Positions 8,830 to 18,600 of a stretch of DNA of 29,201 nt are shown one piece after another. The DNA is taken from assembly GCA_937915735.1 (NCBI GenBank), contig CALGGS010000037.1, forward strand, positions 1 to 29,201, in the 5' to 3' direction. Under the pieces are notes generated by a model that searched no databases, was not told the DNA's origin, and saw nothing but the letters and a program-made list of their open reading frames with translations. The stretch is from an uncultured Treponema sp. (GTDB taxonomy: Bacteria; Spirochaetota; Spirochaetia; Treponematales; Treponemataceae). Position numbers and translations under genes: made by a program. Position 1 is the first letter of the stretch. Every line of letters begins with the position of its first letter.

Positions 8830-9420
8830 ATGAAAAAATCGTTCTTTTTACAAGCAATCTGTATTTCAGCTATTGCTTTATTCGTCGGATGTGCCTCTAC
8901 ACCAAAAGAGCCACGCTCAATCAAAATCGATTCCAAAAAAGTAAACACTGCCGCAAAGGCAAAGCTTGTCGCGGACAACTGGGAGCTAACACAAATCGTT
9001 TATTGGGACAAAAATCATGAAGAAGGAAACCTTCCGGGTTTTTTGGTTCCTCAGCACAGTATCGAAGAAATTTTTGTCGCCCAAAATGAGAACACCGGCG
9101 ACAATATTGTTTTCTTGCTGGCAAAAGCAGACGGCATTGATTCTGAAGTACAATTCTCGTATGTCGATTTAGCTGGCGAAAAATCTTCCTCTCTTAAACA
9201 AATTCTTGAATTAGGAACAGTTTATTTACACAACACAAGCACTTCTGCTGAATTAGATTCTGGAACACATGAAATTTTGCCAGGCGCATACAACGCTCTT
9301 ACAACTAGACTCGCAAAACGAAGGGTTTCTTTAAAATCCTCTCTTGAAAGGCGTTTCAAAATTAAATTTGACGAACCAATCAACGAAAAGCAGTCAGAAA
9401 TTACAGGGCTTACAAAATAG
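8830..9420 (+). CDS. Small lipoprotein of unknown function
   Basis: A 196-residue protein with a strong TAGGAG site 6 nt before ATG. The signal peptide MKKSFFLQAICISAIALFVGC ends in a lipobox (LFVGC), so Cys21 is the lipidated residue; CASTPKEP follows as a typical mature lipoprotein linker. The remainder is a mixed alpha/beta domain with no motif recognised: an Ile/Val-rich strand region (about 55-115), then a Ser/Lys-rich C-terminal helical part with RLAKRRVSLKSSLERR (about 158-173). It has its own promoter and stands alone between the helicase and the giant adhesin-like gene. It is probably attached to the inner or outer membrane; function unknown. Confidence 0.85.
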   Translation: MKKSFFLQAICISAIALFVGCASTPKEPRSIKIDSKKVNTAAKAKLVADNWELTQIVYWDKNHEEGNLPGFLVPQHSIEEIFVAQNENTGDNIVFLLAKADGIDSEVQFSYVDLAGEKSSSLKQILELGTVYLHNTSTSAELDSGTHEILPGAYNALTTRLAKRRVSLKSSLERRFKIKFDEPINEKQSEITGLTK

Positions 9421-9562
9421 GGCGTTACCCGCACTCCGTGCGGGTCGCTATGTCCGCGAGCACTTTCGTTGTCGTGCTCGTTTTACTTCCGCTGTCGCTT
9501 CATTCTTCCGCTCCCTTCGGTCTCTCCAGAACGCCTGACGGCGGGACTCCCAGCGCTAACGC
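9421..9562. repeat. GC-rich palindromic repeat element with short terminal inverted repeats
   Basis: Immediately after the lipoprotein stop comes a ~142-bp GC-rich block unlike the AT-rich flanks. GCGTTA (9422-9427) and TAACGC (9557-9562) form its ends. Inside are two perfect hairpins: CCCGCAC/GTGCGGG (9428-9444, 3-nt loop) and CGAGCAC/GTGCTCG (9457-9480, 10-nt loop). A pyrimidine-rich tract follows on the plus strand, then CGCC/GGCG. No protein is supported in any frame. It resembles an interspersed non-coding palindromic repeat (REP or MITE style). The first hairpin could also stop transcription, but no T-run follows it. Confidence 0.6.
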
Positions 9563-9607
9563 ATACAAATTCCACTCCCCTCTTATCATCTTTTATTTTT
9601 CTCCCCG

Positions 9608-9618
9608 TGTGTTATAAT
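9608..9618 (+). promoter_or_regulatory. Extended -10 promoter abutting giant ORF start
   Basis: TATAAT at 9613-9618 is preceded by TGT (9610-9612), giving an extended -10 (TGn). The ATG is at 9626, 8 nt after the hexamer, so transcription should begin at or next to the ATG. No good -35 is seen at the usual distance, and no Shine-Dalgarno lies before the ATG. Confidence 0.55.
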
Positions 9619-9625
9619 AGAAATA

Positions 9626-12600
9626 ATGGAGTTTTTCCGCTTCTCAAATTACAAATTTTCTCACTTTTTGCGCTCTTTGCTCGTCACTGCTTTACTTTTT
9701 TGTGCGGGCGCAGCGTGGGGAAGCACTTATGTTTACACGACTAGCGGGCTTTATTCATACACTGGAGCTTTGACGGATTACGAAGAGATTGTCACTGCGG
9801 TGGAAAGCGGAACGGATTGTGAGACTTCAACGGCATATAGTTTTAGTAATACCATTACCATAACATCTTCCGATACGATAATAATCAGCAGCTCTGTTAC
9901 CTCTGTATCTCTTAATAGTTTCATAAACAATGGAGTTCTTATTAATTATAGTTTACTGATGTTTGAGTCCTCATCTACAAACAATGGCAAAATCATAAAT
10001 GAAAGCTCTGGAACTATTAATCTTCAAAGTGGTTCGGACATTTACAACACAAATTCTGCGACAATTATAAATTCTGGCACTATAACGGCCGGAAATCAAA
10101 ATGTAAATATTATTAACAACTATGGCTCTATCACAAATTCAGGCGAAATCACAAACAACATTACAAACAATGGCACAATTACGAATACGAGGACTCTTTC
10201 AGGGACTGTTACGAACGAAAATAGCGGAACGGTAAACACTGTCGAATCTTACGAAGCGACTTTTAAGTGGAACGACGACTATGATAACGGAAATTGGAGC
10301 GATTCTTCAAACTGGCTTCAGCTGGCAAATCTTTCTAACGGAAGTCAGGACTATGTTGCTGCCCAGCGATACCCAGATTCTTCAGGCGATACGGTTTATT
10401 TTACGGGAAATGAAGAAGTTACGGTTACAGTTTCAAGCGACATATCTGTCGGAACGATTTATGTGCACAGTGAAAGTAGCAGTTCTGACCTAAGCTTTAA
10501 TATTGATTCCAATGCCGTTCTTAGCTGTGATGTACTTTTTAAAAAATTCCATGGGTCAGATAATTTTAACTATCCTCCTACAGTTTACATTGATGGAAAT
10601 GGAAAACTCTCCTGCAAAAGTTTTCAAACAAGCGGGAAAATTGTGCTCTCTGACGATAGTGCGAGATATTTTTTTACGATTTATGGAACTTTGGAAATTA
10701 CCGAAGATTTCACAGGATTTGATGGAGGAGGAGAAATCTCTGTTATATTCGATGGTTCTGGAACTCTTTATATTCCAGCTTCTGGAGAACGCATGGGAAA
10801 TCAAGAATATGGTTATTCAGAAGCAGCTTTTAACACTGATGACATAACAGTTTTACCGTACGGGCAACCAGAAGATTTTTATTATTATATTGCAGATTAT
10901 TCTTTTAGCGATACAGATTTTAGTGTCACTTTGACCCGGTCTTCAGAAGATTCTTATGATGTTCACTATAAAATTGAAGTTACAGATTTTTCAGGTACTG
11001 ATACTTCCTTTAAATATTATGACCATATTACACAAGAGTTTGTTAATTTACCCGCTGATGCAGATACTTTTGGAGTCGGATCATCAAAAACAAGTGAGAC
11101 TTTTGTAGTAGATGCAGGACTTACATATTCTTCTGGCGATTATATCACAATAAAAATCTACACCCCTGACGGCCGCTTTGTACTTGGTGAATTTACCTAT
11201 CCCCAAATCGAAGTCACTGATTTTCACACATACTACTGGACTGGCGACGGAGACGGTTCTACCTGGTCAGAAAGCGCGAACTGGGCTTATAAAGACTCAA
11301 CTCGTGAGCTTTATATTTCTGTCGCAAAATATGATGACGGAGCTTACGACGGTTATTATCCTGGTCATGACGACAATGATACTGCGGTATTTCAGGGAAC
11401 TAGCGCTATTTCAACGACAGGAATTTGTTTTGCTGGCGAAAATTATAACCTTACGATACTTTGCACGAACACGGCTGGAGCTACAATTTCTTCATACGGA
11501 GACTATGCCACAAGCGCGAACATAACATTCACTGGAAGCGGATTACCAATTGTAAACGCCTGTGAATTTGGCTCAGTTACTGTTGATAATAACACTGAGC
11601 TTAGGATTATCGGTCTTAACAATGGCTCTTCTTTAAAAGTTAACGGAGACCTTACGGTTTCAAGCGGCGCTAACATTTGGGGCTACGATGGTGCAGCCCT
11701 TTATGTCGGAGGCGATTTATTACTAAGCGGAAGTATTTCTGACAACGCAAGCGGGAAAATCAGCAAGCTAACGGTTGCAGGTGAAACTTCAATTACATCT
11801 ACAGGCTCAATTTCTCTTTCTTCATCAACTCAAAGCTATTCTGGAAGCGTAACGAATGAAGGGGCGATAACTCTAGGCTCTTCAACTGCCACTTTTTCAG
11901 GCGGATATTCTGGAAGTGGCACATTTTCGGCTTCAAGTGCGACTACATATTTTATAAATTCCAACGCTGATTTTTCAAAATGCACGAGCTTTACTCACAA
12001 TTCAGGAACGATTTATTTCTACAATCAAGAAAATGATTCGTCAAAATCATATATTTTTATGACTCCGGAAACTGAAACCGAGTTCTTTAATCTTGAATTC
12101 ACAGGGGAATCATATTTTGTGTTAAATTCTAACACAAGTGTAAATACATTTCTCGTAAAAGATGAAGAAAACCTTTTGACAGAAAGTTTTACTGTTTACA
12201 TAGAGTCCGATTCTTCAACAAGCCGCAGCCTTTCTATAACAGGAAGCGGAAATGCTCTGGAAATTTTCAGGGGCGACGGAACATCAATTTCTGGCGATAA
12301 AACAGGAACTTTTAAAATTGGCGAAAATGTCTCTGTCACGATTTCTGATTCTGTTTACATGCACAGCGGAACTGTATTAGAAAATAATGGAATATGTACT
12401 TTTACAAATCTTTCGGTTGTTACTGCAAGCGGAATATCAAATCCAAAGCTTTCAAACTCAGGAACAGTAACTGGAATCACGAAAATCAATATAACTGAAA
12501 TCGAAAACTCTGACACTGGCTCAATTCTTACGAATTCCGGCTCAATTTCTGCAACATCAATCACTTCTTCTGGCATTATCGAAACATCTTCAGGCTCAAT

Positions 12601-15600
12601 TACTGCCGAAACTGTAACTGTCACTTCTGAGTCAAGTAACAGCACGATAAAGGGCATTCTTTTAAACGCTGGAACTCTCACCGTCACTGGAAGCACTGCA
12701 AGCACTATTTCAGAGCTTTATGTCTCTGGCGGCACGGTCACTCATTCAGGGAGCGGGACACTCACCGTCACATATCTTGGAGTTGAAAACGAAAACGCAG
12801 GAAGCACGGCACTCACCCACACCTTCTCAAATTCCGGAAGCGGAACATTTTACTTCGCTGATTTTTCTGCAACGGGACTCGGCGGAGACACGATTTCTTT
12901 TAGCGGAAGCCTTAACTCAACGGAAAACGGCACAATCCATCTTTCTGGAACAGATTCTAACTCGCTTTTAAACATTACAGGCTCAAGCGGAATAATAAAT
13001 ATAACAAGCCCGCAGAACGCCGAATATCTTTCGGTTTCAAAAAATGTCACTGTAGGAACGGCTCCTTCTCCCTGGAACGGAACGCAACCGACAAACTCAA
13101 TTTCTGCATATAACTCGAAAATTGCAGAATCAGGCGTAAGTCAAATTTACGGCTGGAAATTCGTAAACGAGCTTTATTGGTCAGGCTCTACAAGCACGGT
13201 CTTTAGCCTAAAATCAAACTGGCTCACTTACGGACTTGTAAAAAGCGGCTTCGGAAGGTGGGCTACATATTCTTACCAGTACACACAGGCTTCAAGCAGC
13301 CCAACTTCTTCTACAATCGCCCATATCGCGCCCACTTGCCCTGCCTCCGGCTCGGACGGAAGCTCAACACAAGCAGTCACGAATTTTCCAAAGCTAACGG
13401 CGGCGGCAAACATTTTGGGCCTTGATTTGGCTGAAGGTGCAACTCTCACTCTAAACGGCAATGATTTTACGGTCAGTTCAAACTATTCAAATTTTGGCAC
13501 AATCTATCTTTCAGGAACGGAAACCGTCACTTTTGGCACAGCCTTTACTGACAACGGAACATGGTCATTTTCTGGAGGGGGCGGCAGCGGAACTGTTAAA
13601 CCTGTCGAAAATCTTTCGTATTCTGACGGAACAAATTCTTACAACTTTAAAAATCTGCTTGTGACAGGAAACGCAAATATTTCTTCAGTTTCAGCGAAAA
13701 GCTTTTCAATCGGAGTCGAAGGCTCGTCAGCCGTCACTTTGACTTCTGTTTTGCAGACAGGCGAAACGGAAACAAACATTTCTGGAGCAGGCGGAATAAT
13801 TCTAAACTCTAATGCGATTTTTGACGCAAATGGAAACGAAGTTATTTTTGCAAGCCCTATTTCTGGAAGCGATTATGTCTTTACAGTCGATGACTCAAAC
13901 TCAACCGAAAGCGGCGGATTTGATTTTTCTGGAAGCGAAATTTCCGTTAAAGAATTTGACATTGGAAGCGCGACTTCCGCAACAAGCATAAAGCTTAATT
14001 TTACCGAGGATTTTTCTGTCTCTTCTCCAGTCCTTCTTCATACAGAAGCAAAAATTTCCGGAAGTGCCGGTAAAACGCTCACTTTCACGAAATCAATTTC
14101 TTCTGATTCCGACTCAATGCTTTCTTTTGCCCCAACGGAAGATAATTTTAGCGTAAATTTTGCGCTTACCGATGGAGAAGCGATTTCTGCTCCTGTAGAT
14201 TTTTCCCCTGCCTCTTCAGTTTCCATGAATGTTTTGCGAGGCTTTGAATGTGAGTCAGTCACTTTTTCATCTGGCGAGACAATTTTCAAAAAGACGGCAA
14301 GCGAAAGTTACTCATTTGAAAGCCTGACTGTTAGCGACGGAGCAAAACTCACCGCAAATAGCGGCGAGGAAATCAAAATCATCATAAAAAGCTCTTGGAC
14401 AGACAATTCAACGGCTTCTGGCGGTGGCTTTAACGCAAACGACTCAACCGTTCAGTTTGCAGATTTAACTGGCACTTCAGCAGCTTTAACTGGAAACACG
14501 AGCTTCTACAATCTGCTTGCCACGGGTTTAGGCGGAAAAACCCTTGTTTTTGACGGAAATTTCACCGTTTCAGGGGCTTTGACCCTTCAAGGCTCATCAG
14601 TTGCTTCTCTTCTTTCGATAGAAACAGCTTCCCCTCCAACAACTTCGACAAGTCCAAGCCGAATAAATCTTCTTGCAGCTCAGCACAGCGGAAAATATCT
14701 TTCTATTTCCAAGGTCACGATTGGCGAAGAAGAAGCCGGCTGGGACGGAAAAACGCTCCCAGACCTTTACTATGCCGCTTCCCTTTCTACACCAAAAATT
14801 GAATCAGACGGAGCTTACGAAATACCTTATGGCTGGCTAATCGAAATGACTTTTAAATGGGCGGGTACAACTAGCACAGACTGGGACACAAAAGCAAACT
14901 GGCTTTACTTTGACGAGGACGCCAAAAGCTCTGGAAGCCCTGCCATTTATTCTGATGAAGCAAAAATGCTTCCGAACGAATATAGCACTGTTATAATTCC
15001 TTATGTAAGCACTTACCTGCCACATTTGTCATCTGCTGTTGAAGTAAAAGCCCTTGAAATTCGCTCAGATTCAGATTCTGAATTCGGAAAACTCTATCTT
15101 GACGGCAAATCTCTTACCGTAAGCGAGGAATTTTCAAATTCAGGCACGGTCTATCTTTACGGAAAAGAAACTGTCACCTTCGGAAAAGAATTTACGGACG
15201 GGGGAACCTGGTCATTCTTTGGCGGCGGCGATGGCTCTGGAATTCTTAAGCCGATTACAAATCTTAAATTCAATAATGTAAGCGTTGAAGGCGACGGAAT
15301 TCTGAAATCTTTTGAAGCAAATGCTTTCTCAATTGGAAGCACAGGACCTTATCTTACAGTCGGAACATCTGCTGGTGAAACTGTCGAAATTTCAGCCCCG
15401 GTTACGCTTTCAACAAATGCCACCCTCAATTTGAATAAATCTATAATCGACTTTAAAAATGAAATTTCCGACTCTTCAGATGATTTATCAACAAGCTCTA
15501 ACATTTTAATTCTTTCAGCGACTGCCACAACAGGCGCTTACGATGAAATTATTTTTGAAGACATTGTTTCCTGCCACATAAGGGTTTCGGGAAACATTGA

Positions 15601-18600
15601 TTTTTCTTCTGCAGATTTTGAACAGAATTCAGAAGCGAATTTTACAGTCGGAGAAAACAGCTCGTCTTTAGGCGATGCTCTTTTTGGCACAAAAAAGGCA
15701 GTTTTTGGAAATTTAATCGTAAATGACGGCTCAACCTTTACCCAGAAAGGCATAAATACATCTGACCAGTCTGTAACTTCAATTCAAAATGAAGGCTCAA
15801 TCGCATGGGATTTTGACAGTGAAGGCGGAACTCTCACGCTTAACGGCTCTATTTCCGGAACTAACGCCGGTGAAACAGTCTTTAACAAAAAGAATGTTAC
15901 GATTGGAGATGATGCAGAGCTTTCAGGCGTTTTCTACGACTTAACTGTTGAAAGCGGAAAAACTGTCACGAACGGAAGCGGAATCACAATCCGAAGAAAT
16001 TTCACGCTGAACGGCGAATATTCGGACAATTCACAAGATTTGCGACTCGGAGAAATCACAATTTCCGTAAGCGGCGAAAGCAAGACCTTTACAAGCGAAA
16101 ACGGCTCTTTCTCAGGAGATAATGAAAGCGCAAATCTCGGAAATCTTATAATCACCCAGAATACGACGGTCAAAAAGTTTGAAAGCCCTCTCTCAATTTC
16201 TTCACTCACTCTTTCTGACACGACAGAAGGCGCCGGAGCCGTCATTTTTAACGAAAAGGCAGTAATTTCCTCAATTACCAATGCTTCTGGAACAGATTTT
16301 GGCATCGTGTTTAATAAGGGAGCGGATTTTACAAACGGAGCAACCTTCAACACGAGCGGAAAACTTACTCTTGGCGGGAATTTTACGAGCGATGCAGATT
16401 TCTTTGTCACTTCCGATACGATTCTTTCTAGCGATGTGAATTTTCTTGCAGCTGACAAAAATCTTACCTTCACAGGCTCTGTAAACGGAAACTACAATTT
16501 TGTGGCAAAGACAGACCCGATTTTCAGAAGCGATGTCTCAATTTCTTCAATAGACATTAGCGGAATCACGACAATTAATTCTCTTGCAACGGGCACGACG
16601 ATAACAGTTTCAACGACTTCAACTCAAAGCTATACCGGAAATGTCAATTTAAAATCTTCCGCAATTTTTAAGGCAGAAGCTTCAGATTCAACTCGCTCAC
16701 AGCTCACATTCACTTCGATGACAGGCGACTCTGGTGCAAACTGCGAAATTTACGGCTCTACAGTAAATTTTCTTGCGGGTGACTATGTGCTTTCTGAAAG
16801 CCTTACAGCAAACGGAAGCGAAAAAATCCTCTTCAGCGAGGGAGTAAGCGGAAATCTCAGCGCAAGTGGCGGATTTGATTTTTCTTCAACCGATGTTTAT
16901 TTTGAAACAGGCTCTTCTGTCTTAAATCTTTCCTCAGTTATGAGCGCGAAAAATCTCTATCTCTTTGAAGGCGAGCTTTCACTTGCTTCCAGCGCAAGGG
17001 TAAAGGCTTCGGATTTTGCCGCTTTTGGCTCAAATTACAGCGCAGACGACCTGCGTTATCCGGGAAGCGACACAAGATTTGCATATTTCTCACTTTCTTC
17101 TCTTGCCTATCTTCCTCTTGGAACTGACGGCACTTTCAAAAAATCTGAAATCATTTCGGCAGCACCAGGCTCTTCAATTGAGCTTTCTGGAAATTTTTAT
17201 GTGAACGGACTTGATTTATCTAATATCTCTCTTCTTCTTCCAGATTTATCATCCTCAAACCCGATTTTCAATGAATCATCAGATGTTACTGAAAATCAGT
17301 GGGGAACTCCTTACGCAGTCGTTTTCAACTCAGAAATTTCTTCTTGTTCGGCAAGTGCAAACTCTGGAAAAGCCTTTGTCACGGCGGCAAAGGTTCAGAA
17401 TGTGACTGACGGCGCGGGAAATTCCGGCTTTACCTTCAATATTCCAAAAATAAGCGAGGCTTATTCAGTTTCTGACTCAGTAATCTGCATAAAATTTGAT
17501 ATGGACTTGGAAAATTCCAATGGCGAGGTTTCTACTTCTGTCGCTCTCGTTTCAAGTCTTGCAAGTGGCGGCATTTTCTACAATTCAAAGGGAACGGGCT
17601 CTTTGCTCGCATTTGACGGCCTTTTCTACACAGAATCTGACGGAACCTTCTGTACAGTTCCTCTTTCAGAATCAGATTTAGCCTCAACTGACATTCCTGC
17701 GGGAACGGCTCTTTATCTTAAGGCAGCAAAAGCTGACAACCAATGGAACACTGACGCAACTGCCTCTTCAAGCGGAAATTCAGACAGCTCTGACAGAAGC
17801 GGAATTCACCGCACAATAACGACGGATTTGTCACTTTTTGAAGGGCTGTTCTTTAGCGCAGACGGAAAAACAATGAGCAAAAACTACGGCTCTGGCCTCT
17901 GGAAGGATGAAGACACGGATGGCGCCTATTCAGCTTCTGGAATTTTTGAGACGATTGACAAAGCTCGACCTGTTCTAATCGATGTTTTTGTTGGTCAGGA
18001 GCTTTTCTCTGAAAATTCCGGAAGTGCGGACTCTCAAAAGCCTTATGACTCGCACAATTTTATTGAATTCAGATATTCAGAACCTGTTGACATCGGAGAT
18101 TTAGCAGGCGGCGCAACAGAAAATAATCAGAATATTCGCTCAGATGACAATTTTGACTCAGCTTCTTCTCACGGAGGAGCAATTTTAAACAACGAAACGG
18201 GCGGAATCACAATTTTAGGCTTTGCTTCAATCGAAAAGGGACAAGTAACGGCCGGTATCCGAAACGGAGATTCTCACACAATCGACACGGCACTTCCGCA
18301 CTCACTTTACAGAAAATTTGCCAGAAGCACATCAGAAAGCGAGAGCGTTCAGCCCTGCAGAGTCAGGCTCGCAATAGCAGGCTATGTTGACGAAGACAAT
18401 CCTGTTTCTTACTCTGGCTCTACCTACAACAACTGGATTGGCTACATTGACTCAAGCACGACACCAAGCGCCCTTGTCACACCGCTTGAAAACTCCTTCA
18501 TCACGGACTGCGCAAGGGACAGCGACGGAAACGCACTCAAAAACATTTTTGACGAGACAAATTCTTCACGAACGATAAGCGTAAACGAAGCGTCACCAAG

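Noticed and set aside
9469..9744. Plus-strand 91-codon ORF across the palindromic element
   Set aside because: It reads through hairpins and overlaps the giant gene's signal peptide in another frame; no support.
15934..16473. 179-codon minus-strand ORF inside the giant gene
   Set aside because: It is a mirror of the Ser/Thr-rich coding sequence; no ribosome site and biased composition.
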